Shown here: in pieces, positions 48,907-61,104 of the stretch | Layout of the letters: every line of letters starts with the position of its first letter | Numbering within the stretch: position 1 is the first letter of the stretch | Origin: Tetrahymena thermophila SB210 | Lineage: Eukaryota; Ciliophora; Oligohymenophorea; Hymenostomatida; Tetrahymenidae | Assembly: GCF_000189635.1 (NCBI RefSeq) | Contig: NW_002475923.1 | Span: 186,001-250,000, forward strand | Direction of reading: 5' to 3' | Length of the DNA: 64,000 nucleotides | Translations under genes and position numbers: made by a program | The notes under the pieces: model-generated | The model's database searches: none | What the model saw: only the letters and a program-made list of their open reading frames with translations | What the model was told of the DNA's origin: nothing

Positions 48907-50583
48907 TTAAGTTAGCTATTTTATAAAATCTAATCTAATTCCCTTCTTAAAAATTTTAAATACTTAATCAATGAAATATATGATAAAGTAAAATTATCAC
49001 TGATAATTAATTAATTCCAATTTAAGTTGCAAATATAAAATTTTAAAAATGTGAGTATCTTTCTTTTCAAAACTGTTAAAACAAACTACAAAAATCTAAT
49101 ATTATTTATCTAAAATAAAAAACATTTTTCTAAATTAAATTTAATATAATTAACCAAGCATTATTTAATTCTTAAAAAATGTTATAATAAGCAGAAGTAA
49201 TATTTATATATATATTAAATAAATAATTAAATCTAAAATTAAAATTAATAAAATAATTCAAATCAAATAATTAATTTACAAATATTTTACTATTTAAAGC
49301 AAATATATTTAATTAATTAATATGTTAATTTAACTTTAAAATATCTTTAATTGTCTAAGTTCAATTAATACCAATTAAACCGAAATAATTTTATACTTCA
49401 AAAGAATATTTTATTTAACTTGATTTTTTTTTAATTAAGAAAAAAAATAAATATTTCAACAAACAAAAATAAATAAATATTAAAACTTGATAAAGAGTAA
49501 TAATTAAATCACAAGTAAAATATTAAGAGACAATAATTGCTTATAACAAATATTATTAAACTAATTTAAAGTATATTTTAACTTAAGGAAATTGTAACTC
49601 TCTGTTTTTTTAAGATTTTAAATTTAGAATATTTAAAAGGTTTTCATTAATTTTAAAAAAATAAAAACAAAAAAGTTTTTTATTGGCTGATAAAATAAAC
49701 CTTATTTATTACATAAATTTACATGAATCTAAAATCTATTAAAAATACTTGACTAAATATCTATCAAATTATTTTTAAAAAGAAAAATTATATCTTTCAA
49801 TATATATCAATTTATTTCAAAAATTAGATATGATTTTTCTAATTCAGAATGTTGTTAATTTGCTTTTATAAAAAATAAAATAGATGATATTTATTAAGTT
49901 TCTAGTATAATTTATACCTTAAGGATTCAAATAATTATCTTAATATCAAATAATAATTAACTCTTTCCATTACCTATTGCAATCTTTAATATAAAATAGA
50001 AAAAAGATAAATTTTAAAAGATATTTATCATGATCTTAAATTTAAAATGGACTTAAAAATTGTGTTGTAAAATTACTAGAATAATAGTATGAATTAAATA
50101 TCTACATTACTTTAATAAGCTAAATAATTGTAGATAATTTTTATTTATTAGAAATTTTCAGGAAAAAGCAATAGAACTAAGCTTAATAAAATGTAAATAA
50201 AAAAAAATAAACAATAAAATGTTAAAAGAAAGGAAGAAATCAGACGAAATAAAAGGTAAGATTGAGTAGAAATAGATGAAAAGAAATAAAGATAGATTGA
50301 TTGATTGATTGATTGATAGATAGATAATAACAATAAAATTAAAAGGTGAGTTTTAAAATGAATGAGGTAGGTTTAAATGTTGGTTTGATTTATTCTTTAT
50401 AAAAATTAATTAATTAAAATGGTTTGGTAAATAAAATAAGATAGAATTTCAAAAGGAGAAACTAAAATCAAATATAATAAATAAATTAATAATTAAAATA
50501 TCTTGAATAAACAACTAACTTTTAATCAAATCAAAAGTAAATATAATTAATTATTATAGCATACAAAATTAATAAAGAAAGAA
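48907..50583. other. Divergent intergenic region
   Basis: About 1.7 kb between the HAD-like gene (-) and V-ATPase subunit e (+), so it should hold both promoters. Nearly pure A/T with few G/C; a GATT/GATA repeat lies at about 50292-50326. No element can be named. Confidence 0.45.
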
Positions 50584-51127
50584 ATGGCCGATCCAGTTAC
50601 AGGTATCATCGTTGGTTCTTGCATTTTCATATTCCTTGGTATAGTAGCTTACTGTGTTATAGATAATTATGTTAAAAAGTCTTTCCACTCTAATGCTCCC
50701 AAATTAAACTCTGAAAGAACTTTATACTATGAAAATAGAGGGTAAATACATTTTTTATTTTCTATTTAGCTTACTTCAAATATCGATAATTAATGCAAAT
50801 ATTTACTCTAACTCAATAGCTAATTAAGCTAAATAATTTTGTTAGCAAAAATTAGATTTTCCGATATAATTTAGCAGCATTTAGATTATTTTCATTTAGA
50901 AATAGGTTTTCAAAACAAATAATTTTAAGATAGTTTTGTTCGATTGAATATTTGCAAATTTATTGAGTTGATGCGATTTAAATATTAACAAAAATTTTAT
51001 AAATAAATAAATTAGAACTGTTATTGTTTCAGTGATTATCTCTGTTATTGGTATGTGGTTATTATGGGTTTGTTGCTACATGCATCAAATGTATCCTTTA
51101 ATCACCCCTGTTCCTCATAGCCATTGA
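50584..51127 (+). CDS. V-type ATPase V0 subunit e
   Basis: The model is join(50584-50741, 51016-51127), 89 residues, phase-2 intron with GTAAAT donor and ATTAG acceptor, TGA 51125-51127. Two membrane helices are visible: residues about 5-25 (GIIVGSCIFIFLGIVAYCVI) and about 56-75 (VSVIISVIGMWLLWVCCYMH). The segment around NRG-TVIVSVI and the following QMYPLITPVPH match the NRGVIIT...AQLNPL pattern of ATP6V0E/Vma9. Subunit e is a small V0-sector protein needed for assembly and proton pumping in contractile vacuole, endosome and lysosome membranes. Length is typical (70-90 residues). Reading without the intron meets TGA soon after the first exon. Confidence 0.85.
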
Positions 51128-51537
51128 ATTAACTAAATAAAATTTAGCCACAAAAATTTGAGCAAAAGTCAGTCAGTTTAGTTTAGTAGTATGAATAACA
51201 TCATTTACTTACTTAATGTCTATATATTATTTTTTCTTTGTGGTTATTCAATATAATTTTTATATATCACTAGTTTAATATTGTCTATAAAATAATTTAA
51301 AAATATTTTTTAGCTTTCACCATAGAATCTTCTTTACTAAGTATTGTTTATAATAAATTTTTAATGAGATTTCATAATAGAAATCAAAAAAAAAAATTGA
51401 GTATAAAAGTATAAAAATCTATGAAATAAAACTTTAAATTCAGCAATAAATAAAAATTTTGTTGATAGAATGTTTAAGTAATAAATATCTGTGTTTTGTT
51501 TTGTTCAACAATACTTTATTGTGATTGAATATTAAAT

Positions 51538-52401
51538 ATGGCTTTACTCTAAGAAAAAAGTTTACAGAAGAAGAAATTAACTAATAAAAACCTAGCTATG
51601 AAACAAAAGCTATTTTAAAATCAAACTATATATCAAGTGAAAAAGCTATTTTTGTTGCTAATTTATTTAAGAAATATTTATATTATTTTGATGTAACATT
51701 AGGTAGCTCTTATTTATTTATGATAAGTTCTAAAATCAAACCTTTATAAAGAATTACTTAAATTTAATAAATAAATACTACTCAAATACTATTCCTTGTT
51801 TATTTATAAAGAAAATTATTCTAATTTCATAATCTATTTTAAACAAAAATTGTTAATGGAAATTTAAGATAAATAAAAAATAAATGAGAGATTTAAAAAG
51901 CAGTAAAAGAGTTAAGTAGGGTTTAAAACTTTATTTATGACTCTTCCTGTTTACTAAATCAATTTTTTGAAATGACTTATAAATATTTTAATAGAATTCT
52001 ACAAGTAAACAAGCTCTATTTAATTAAAATTAAAGTGATAAAACATTCTAATTAAGTTTTACTTATATTAAATTTCTCATGTTACATAAAATTAACAAGT
52101 AGCTTTATTATATATTAAGTGAATAGAAATAAAATATATTTATTATTTCTTAGATATTATATAAAAGACTATTTTTAATTGAAATATCTAAATAAATATT
52201 TGAATTTTTGATTATTTTATTATTTGATTAGATTTAATAATAATTATTTTACTAGTCTTTAAAAATTATTATAGATATGGGAAGAAGAAAGTAATTAATT
52301 GTGAAAAAACAGAATACAAATTTAATTAATATAATACTAAAATACAATATTAACTTCCATAATATTTGATTTTGATAAATTATTATTTATAATTTATTTG
52401 A
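51538..52401 (+). CDS. Hypothetical small gene, exons approximate
   Basis: ATG 51538 opens a Lys/Gln-rich segment (MALLQEKSLQKKKLTNKNLA). A second good segment lies near 51850-51950 (DKQKINERFKKQQKSQVGF). A third follows a TATTATAG acceptor at about 52274 (YGKKKVINCEKTEYKFNQYN) and runs to TGA 52399-52401. The three probably belong to one gene, but I did not match the splice phases. No family recognised. It is convergent with APC10. Confidence 0.4.
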
Positions 52402-52546
52402 ATTTTTGATAATAAATATTAATTATGTTGTGGCTGGCTTAAATATTTTGAAAATAAATAATTATATAACTTTTATTATTAATATTATAATAACAGAATA
52501 TATTATATAATTTTTACTATTAAGCATATATTTAAACTACATTTCT

Positions 52547-53473
52547 TCATCTAATTGAGTAGTATTAAGTAATTTCTGGGCTTTTAAAATCAGGAAAACC
52601 TAAACCTTGGTTCTACTTTCTTTAAAAAAATTATATAATTTCAAATTCGAAATATTTTTATTTTACTCTCTCGGGCCAAACACTAAAACTTGCCTTATGT
52701 GAGTATCTTTACCGCTGTGCTAGTTTTGCAAAATAGCAATTTATAGGTTCATAGTCAGTATATATGGCCTATTTATTTAATAAATTTAAAATAAATTTAG
52801 AAATAAGAGTATTTCAAAGATCATTTTATTTATTTATTTACTTTTCTGATTCATCAAGTAATTTAGTCTTTAAAGGGAAAATATACCATCCTGAAGGCTC
52901 TACCAATTCAACATATACATTTTCCTTTTAATTTTGATGATGATTATTTTATTTATTTTCAAATTTTTAACTTTAATGTCGCTTTACCTTTAAATCTTAT
53001 AAATTTGTTCCTGCTCTTATAGATATCTTGCTTGGAGTATAACTCTCATCAGTTTTAAAATCTAGATACATTGCGACTTCCTATAATTTATGTAATTTAA
53101 TTTCCTAAACTCTAAACTGCTAAACTTTATAATTTACTTGAACTCTCATTTTTTTAAGGAATTATATGTTAATCAAATGAGGCTAATTACCGTCTGATCT
53201 AATTTTAGCGAAAATTTAACTTAAACATGCCAATAAATAAACAATATTACTACCAAAATGTTTTTTCATCCCCATCTCTTAACTAATCTACGCCATTTCC
53301 TGGTTTTGCAGAACTTAAAGTCCAAACAGCATCATCGCCTATTTCTCTCCTTTAATTATTTGGTTATGGCTTTCCCTAAATCTGTACGTATTCTAAATTT
53401 AAAAATAATATTTTATTGATTAATGCATTCAAGTATAACTTTTAAATAACTACTAACCTTTTCCTTCGTTCAT
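52547..53473 (-). CDS. Anaphase-promoting complex subunit 10 (Doc1)
   Basis: The model is complement join(52547-52619, 52667-52768, 52842-52924, 52988-53198, 53251-53392, 53458-53473), 208 residues, every phase consistent. The DOC domain is plain: REIGDDAVWTLSSAKPGNG, VDQLRDGDEKTFWQSDGNQP, HLINIQF, DESYTPSKISIRAGTN, VELVEPSGWYIFPL, LQNQHSGKDTHIRQVLVFGP, and a C-terminal FPDFKSPEITQYYSIR ending in the conserved Ile-Arg tail that docks on the APC/C. An insert of about 20 residues between LNIQF-like and MYLDFKTDESYTP is longer than in human APC10. The first exon is only 16 nt (MNEGK). APC10 is the processivity and degron co-receptor of the complex and works with the Cdc20/Cdh1 protein encoded at 26647-28383. 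Confidence 0.93.
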
Positions 53474-54902
53474 TATTCTAATAAATTTGTTTATATTTAA
53501 GCTAAAATTTGAGAAAATATTACTATTTGAATTTATTATTTAAACTTTTAATACAACTTTAATTTATGATTCTTAAAATTTTAAATTAAATATTAAACGA
53601 ACGACTGAAGATTATGAGCGCAAAAAATTAGATAAACATAAGATTATTAGAGTGTCAAATAAATTTTTGAATAGGAATGATGTTAATAATAAAAACAAGG
53701 CCTACAAGTAAAACAAATTATTTATCTTTATTTCAATTATGAATTATAGATAGCATACAAAAAATAATATTTTTTAAAACAAAAGTTTGAAAATAGTTTT
53801 GAGAGTAAAAAAAAAAATTTATTTGATAACAGAGAAAAAATTGTTAAAAATTAAAATAAATTAACGATTACATTTTTAATTTTAAATTAAAAAAAGTAGT
53901 TTGTTATCTCATATTTTTTTATTTAAATTAATTTATGGTTTAGAAAAGAAGCAATTTTAAGAAAGAATACTCTATTGATTGATTGATAATTAAGTAAAAT
54001 AACTTTTTAATTATTTATTTTATTCAAATATTCTTTAAAATTTAATTCTCAAAATTAAAATAAAAGATATAAACATGAAAATAATTTAATTCATAAAGAT
54101 ATTCAAATGTTTGTTGTTTGTTTATTAATTTTAATTATCCAAATGAAATGCTTAAAAATACAAAAATTATTTTATATTCAAACAAGAAATTTTATTTATT
54201 TTTACTTTTAAAAAGCTAAAATAAAATCAAACAGATAATATTTATTTATCAAAAAAGCCAAGTTTTATCAAAATTGCGCTTTACACTCTTCATTTTTATA
54301 TTTATTTAAAAAATTTTCAAAAAATTTCTTCTAAAAGATTAAAGAAAAGATAAAAATAATTTTAAAGCATAGCTGCTTCTCAATAAAATAAAAGAATGAT
54401 AAATGTATAGTAAGTAAGTAAATATATATACAATTATTTACTATTTACCTTAATTATTTTAATTTTATTCCTCCCGTTTTCTAGAAAATTTCCAAATTTA
54501 AAAGGCTTGAATAAGAAACAACTAGTAAAATTTTCTTGTTATAAATTTACTAGTTATAGGAAATTTTAAGGTAATAGCCATTATTGATTATTGGAAAAAT
54601 TACATTTTTATAAAAAAACTTGGAAAAAGAGAGAGGTATATATAATCAGTTAGATAATAAATCAGTCAAAAAAAGAATAGAGAGATGAACCAGTCAGCAA
54701 GACTTAGACAAATAAGTATTTATCATTTACAAATAAATAAATATATAAGAAGATGAATAATAAGTATACAGTTAATATTTTTAATTAATTTTTTATATAA
54801 CGATATTATAAGTAATAATTGTTATTGATTGGCCAAATTATATTTTTAAAATAGCAATTGGAAAGAAATAAGTAAAGAAAGAAAAAAAGACTAAATCAAT
54901 TG
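53474..54902. other. Intergenic, weak coding-like start
   Basis: A plus-strand patch at about 53590-53710 reads RTTEDYERKKLDKHKIIRVS and could be an exon of a gene divergent from APC10, but the alternative frame starting at ATG 53566 is equally plausible. The rest is AT-rich without genes. Confidence 0.3.
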
Positions 54903-57900
54903 TCAGAGATTATAGTTTGCTGTAAATTTTCTTAATAGTTGATTATTATTTTAACTCATACGCTATTCATGTAAAAAAGTAGCTTTAATATTATTCAGGT
55001 CTTATTTTACTTTTTGGTCATTCAAAAGATCACCTAAAACACCCTCTATTCCACCATGTAGCTCTTTCATATTTGAATGAGGTTTTATTTCACTTGGATT
55101 GTCTTTTTATTTATGCAAAGAATAAATATAGTTTTTCCCCTCTTAATTGGGAGTGCAGAATCTTTTCTTTTCTTATGTTTTTCTAATTGTTGCAAAAAAT
55201 TCTTTCTAAGTAAAAACCTTGTGGCTCTTTTAATTTGAGCTTATCATTGTCTTTTTTAACATGGCATTCACATAGCAGTCTAGTAAAGGTCTTTCATTAA
55301 GTTGTGCATCTTCATTTGAAAATCTAGGTCTATGATTTACTGTTAAGCTCCTCTTTTTAAAAATTAAAAGTGTGAAATAGAACCAATTAAATAAAAATTT
55401 ACTTGTGAGTTATTGTTATTATTTGTTTCAATAATTTTAGAATTAGATGATGAAACAAAAGCAGAACCTCTTGGTTTGAGGTTTAGTTTTGATTAGCTTA
55501 TATTAGAAGTGGTTTAAGGTAAGAAATAATTGTCTTAAATATTATTAATATCGATTTCTTTAATTGAGTTTATTTAAGGAAGCTTTGAAGTAGAGAGTTA
55601 TTGCTTAGATTTATTTTAAAATTAAGGTAATTTATGAAGGGAATTTTATTTGTTTTCTGAATGATTCTCATTTTATAGATGATTAGTTGAAGCTTAAGAA
55701 GAAAAATTAAATTCACTTGTCTAGTTTTTTTACATTTACATCTAGAAGTGCTAAATAGACGCTCTGTTTGTTAATTATAAGCTATATCTTTACTTTGGTG
55801 GTTTAGCTTTTCCTGCAAAAGTGTTGTCATTTTCATTTTTGTGAGAGAGTTCTTAATTTGCTAAGTGGTTGAAGCTTAAACTTTCTTGCTATAATGACAT
55901 TTTTGGTGAATAAAAGCCTTTAAGTAGTACTTTTCTCTCTTCTCCATGTTTTTCTCTCCAAATTTATTTTGTGTTATTTTCTGTTGCAAGGTCTTTGATA
56001 AGCTTTCTATCTTACATAACATTAAAGTAAGAATTTTTATCAATAACATATAGAAGCGCTTCCGATGAAGTACAAACAACTTTATTAAGTCTCTTAGTTT
56101 ATTAAGAACCTATTTCTTCAATACCAAACGAGCAATAATCGCTCAATATAGCTGATCTGCACAACTATTCTTTCTTTTGTTTTCTCCTCAGCATATTTAA
56201 ATCATCCAATTCATCTGGTTCTTAATAATCTTCTGTTTTATTGAGTAAGGTTTTATCTGTCTAGTAAATCTTTATAATATTTAAAAATAGTTATAATAGA
56301 TAATTTAACAGGAATTAAGATAATTAATTAGTAGATGCAAATTACTTCGAACTCTCCGTGTTTAATAAGATAAATTTTCTCAACAGGATCTCCAATATTG
56401 TAAATAACTTGATTGCCAAAACACTAAACCCTTCTGACATACCTGATAAGATTTGTAATGTGAGCTTTTTCCCACCCTTACAAAAAAGGAAACCTCTAAA
56501 GGAAAGAAATATCTTCTTCATACAGAGCGGAGTAATATTCCTCTTTAAAAGTAAAATTAAAGATAATTTATATTAATAATGTTATCTTACCAACTATTGA
56601 GTTATACACATCAACATTTATAGCAATCAAAGTGCATTCTTCTCTACATATGACAGTAGCAGTTCTTTAGCAAATAAAAAAACAAATAATTTATTTAGCC
56701 AAAATATTAACTAAAAAATTTTTGAAATTAAACTTTCTCATTATTTTTTATTTTTAAATATTTTAATATTTCAATAAAATATTCCATTTCTTTAAATAAA
56801 ATTATTCCTTTTTGTAAAAATAGCAATTTAATTGTTTATTATGGCTTTAAATTATTTTTAATTACTTAAAGAAACTTATTGAATTATCAATTATCAATTT
56901 TTGGTTTTTGAATGTGTATGCTTTTTCATTATTTAAAATTTTTACATTATTTAAATAACTTTTTGTTTATAAAATTATATAATTTTTTATTCTTCAATTC
57001 AAGGATAATAAACTGTAGTTAAAATCAATCCTCTTTTTAAAGTAAACTCTCTATGATATTTACTGTAAAAAGCTTTAATGTAGTTCTAAAAATTTCCATT
57101 TTTCATTCAATATTATTTAAATATTTAAGTTAAAATATTGCCAAAAGATTTTTTATTTTAAACATTTGAGACTCTTAAGTATTTAATTATTCAGCTAACA
57201 GAATTGCTTGGAAGTAGAGTTCTTTTTATTGTTAAATGTCTTTTTGTGTATCTTAAAAACTAAATAAACTTGTTGTATAGAAATTTTCTATTTTAAATTT
57301 AACAAGAAAGTCTATATATAAAAAGTTCAACAGATTTAGGTTAAGCCTACCTTGGGACATTAGAGCGAAGTGCAACTTCTCCAAATGTGCTATCTTGCTT
57401 TAAAACTGAAACTATTTTCATATTGCTGTATAATTTTATCATTTATTCGTAGATTTCCTTGTCATCTTGATTTTCCAAGAAAGAGTAATCTATTTCTTTT
57501 TATTCTTATTTATCAAATGAAAACGATGTATTATCTGGCGTGATGATGAATACGCTACCTTGCAAAATAACATAAAATTTTCTGCCCATATCGCCTTATT
57601 TAAATATAATTTGTTTTTAAGCATTAGTTTTGTGCTTAATCTAATAATATTTATTTTACCATAGCTAAACACTTTCTAATATTTTTTATATTCTACCAAA
57701 CTTAATTCATTAATCAACTCATCATATTTCTATGGGTTAATCTTTTTTTAAATGTTTTTGAAAAATGTAAACTGCTCAAGCATCTCTTTGATCTTAGAGC
57801 AGCCACTCTTCCCATTTTAAGATTTTTTAAATAGCCTTTTCAGTTTGTTCTTATATTTAAAAAAATGTTATGGCTTCGGTTAGGAATGTTAAATATATTT

Positions 57901-57917
57901 ACTAAATCTATTGACAT
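54903..57917 (-). CDS. Cyclic-nucleotide-binding-domain protein
   Basis: ATG 57917 (first exon MSIDL, then an intron with GTAAAT donor), TGA 54903-54905. The first cNMP-binding fold runs from KEMLEQFTFFKNIQKKIN through QIIFKQGDMGRKFYVILQGS and the phosphate-binding-cassette-like TFGEVALRSNVPR, to RTATVICREECTLIAINVDV. The second starts at FLQRFPFLQGWEKAHITNLI with YNIGDPVEKIYLIKHGEFE. A possible third, degenerate cassette is SFGIEEIGSQQTKRLNKVVC followed by SSEALLYVIDKNSYF. The cassette Arg of active cNMP sites (FGExAL...PR) is present in domain 1. The C-terminal third is Asn/Gln/Ser-rich with no kinase or channel domain seen. It may be a cNMP sensor like PKA/PKG regulatory parts. Exon joins near 57620-57680 and 56700-57350 are unresolved. 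Confidence 0.72.
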
Positions 57918-59475
57918 TTGAATTGTATTTCACTTTTTGATTTATTTACTTATTTGCTTGTTTTTTACCTTTCAATCTTTTAATAAATATAACAAAATTA
58001 TTATTCTATAAAACGATAAGCTTGAAATATTTTGAAATTGATTTATGTTCTATTGATAGCTTGATTCTAGTTTGTAAAGAATAAATAAGTAAGTAGATAT
58101 CAATAATCATCCAAAAAAATTTCAAAAAAACAAACTTGCTAATTTGTGTTTACTTTTACAATTCTTATAATAAAATTTAAACACCATATACAATTTTAAT
58201 TTAAGGTATTGTCTCTCTGTATTATATCTGGATCATCTTTGGTAAACAGACAGTTATTTCACCTTGATAATAAATAAATAATGTAATATAATAACATAAA
58301 TATTACTTTAATATAATAAATAATTAATTCTATTTCATACATATTTTTATTACATATTGATAAAGTATTATTTATATATAAATTATGATATTTAGAAGTA
58401 AATTAATTTAGAATATTTAATAATATTTGGTACTATTTGTCCATTTAATTTATACTAGTAATATACTGAATAAATATTTTTAGTTTTTATTACAGCATAA
58501 ATTATTATCTATAAAATCATATGCAGTTATAAAAACTATAATTAGTAATATTCTTATCATGCTTTACATATTTTATTTGTATTTATTTATTAGCATGAAG
58601 AACATAATTCACCTTTAAAATTAATTTATCCATTATAACATTAATTTTGAAGATATTTATTGAAAGTATTCTCTTTGTTTTGAGTATTTTTTCTATTTTT
58701 TTTGAATACAAATTTTTATTTAATAAATTTTTAAATCACAATCAAATCTTCTTTTTAAGTAATATTTTAAATATTTATTTTAGTATGAAAAAAAAATGAG
58801 TTAAAAATATTACTTAAATAAGAATGCTTTTTATAAACTAAATAATTTAATTTTGAATTTAAATCATACCATTCATGCTTATATCATATCTATCCATCTA
58901 AATAAGACAAATAATTTTTCTATATTGCTTTTTAGCGAAATAACTAATTTATTTTACTCCTTTATTTGATATATGAATAAAATAATCTTATCAAACTTTC
59001 TATTTTTAGTTTTTTAAAAGAATTAAAATAGAAAGAAATATTTCATAAAAAATTTTAGATGATTAAACAAACACCAAAAAATATTTACTCTGCTAAATAT
59101 TTATTTTATTATGTTATTTGGTTTTCTCCATACAAATTGACTAATAATTAATCAATTCATCACAAATAAATATTTTATAAGATAAATAGATAAGCAATTA
59201 ATTCAACATAATTTGGAGCTATAAATAAAATTTATTGGTGCAAGAATGAATTATTGGATAGTATTTTATCTATACCTCGAATATTTACACATACACACAC
59301 TTTATACTAATTAGTTCAAATAAAAAATAATTTATTTTGATAATCTCTATCTAATATGTACAGAGATATTTTATTTAAGTGATAGTTATTTTAGCTAGTA
59401 AGAATAGAATTTAATTATCTCTCTTTAGTTAGAGTAGTCAAAATAATATCGAAAATACTATTAAAGTGCTTAATT
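57918..59475. other. Intergenic, extremely AT-rich
   Basis: No gene, RNA or clear repeat was seen in about 1.6 kb between the cNMP-binding gene's start and the 3' end of the small membrane-protein gene. Confidence 0.5.
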
Positions 59476-60122
59476 TCAATTAATTGCATAATTATTAGAT
59501 CTAATTTAATTAGGTTGATTGTTTTGTGAATCACCATCGTCATCACCAGAAATAAGTCTTCTTCTGCCAACAGCTTTTGAAGCAGCTTCTTCAGCCAATC
59601 TCTTATCTTTTCTCCACTTATAAATCATAGAGAGCAAGAAGAAGACGAAATATAGCTATTTATTTTTTATAAATGGATAATTAATTTCTAATAGAATTTC
59701 GACTATTTTTCATATTGTATTATTGTTAACTAACTAACTAATGTGCCAACTGGTATATGATTTTAACTAATAAAGAAATTAATCAATTTATTTACGGCAG
59801 CTGTGATAAATAAAGATGATTTTGTACTATCTCTATGATTACCTAAATCCCAATCAATAAATTTAGTGCCTGAAGCTACTATTATACCTAAAATACACTA
59901 TTCATTAAAAAGAATCGTTAAAAGGTTATAAAAATGATAAATTTTAATGAATCTATGTCTGTTTTCAATAATTAATAAAATATCTAAAATATCAAGAATT
60001 CTACCAAGAAAATGGTTCCAACAAAGGAAATTATTGCACAAAATTCAGCACCTAGTTTTTATAAATAAAAAATAGTTATTAAACTGCTTTCTCTGTCATT
60101 TTAAAATCAACTTACAGCCCAT
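59476..60122 (-). CDS. Small two-helix membrane protein, RNase kappa-like
   Basis: The model is complement join(59476-59655, 59796-59897, 60005-60051, 60116-60122), 111 residues, all phases consistent, TGA 59476-59478. The first exon is seven nucleotides (ATGGGCT) before a perfect GTAAGT donor. Helix 1 is residues 3-26 (CAEFCAIISFVGTIFLCILG then IIVASG). A polar loop follows (TKFIDWDLGNHRDSTKSS), then helix 2 (LFITAALYFVFFLLSMIYKW) and a basic/acidic cytosolic tail. Size, a Met-Gly-Cys-like start, two helices and the FIAAxLY-like start of helix 2 recall RNase kappa (RNASEK), an accessory protein of the V-ATPase V0 sector. That resemblance is by eye and tentative; the gene model itself is firm. 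Confidence 0.6.
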
Positions 60123-61104
60123 TTTTCAAATTATTTATTTCTTATTTCCTATAAATCAAAAATAGCAAAAATTTTAATTAAATATCATCAAAAAGCATTT
60201 ATCCAAAAAGTGAAAGCAAAGCATATCTTTGAATAGAAGTTGTAGTTAATAAATAAAGAGCTGTAATTTATCTATTTTTAATTAATAAATAAATAACTCG
60301 TTTTCAATATCAAAAGCAATCTACTTCAAAAATAAATATTGCATCAATTTATATTCCGTTTATATATTAAAATTATAAGTATTTATTAGCTATTCAAACA
60401 ATGTGGAAATTTTAATTTAAAGCGAAAAAATATTTTACAAATTAAATTAAAATATCTTAAAAATCAATTTAATAAATTTAATGAAATAAAAGCTATTATG
60501 AAACAAACAAACAAACAAACAAACAAGAAATAAAGAAACAACTCATTAGAATTTTTTTAATTCGAAAAGAATAAAATTAATTTAAATTTATTTAGAATTT
60601 AAAAAAAAAAAATAAATCTTAGTTTTTATAGAAAAAGATTCTATTTAAAAATATTATTTTGATTAAATAAAATTCTTAAAATAAACAATTAATTTTATTT
60701 ATTTTTATTTTATTAAGATAAATTCAATAAAAAATAAATACTGTTAAAAATAACAATCAAATATGAATTAATATTTTCTTTAACCATTTTTACAAATTAA
60801 TTTTCATTTTTTATTTTCAAATAAAATTTTTAATTATGAAATATTTTGTTTGATTTTTTCAATTAAAAGTAAATTCACTATCAACAAACAACAATATTTG
60901 TTTGATGATAAATATAATATTATTCACATTTAAATCTTAGTAGATATTTTGATGTGAAGCAAAAACGTCAAAAACGCCTGCTTAGTAATTGATTAATTGA
61001 GAGATAGAAATAATTAATAAAGATTAAATCTTCTTTAATTTATTATTAAAAATTTTATAAGTACTAAGAATAGCAAAAAGACTTAAATTAGATTTTATAT
61101 TTCA
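60123..61104. other. Divergent intergenic region
   Basis: Lies between the starts of the small membrane protein (-) and the amino-acid permease (+), so both promoters should be here. An ACAA repeat (five units) lies at about 60503-60525. No motif can be named. Confidence 0.45.
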
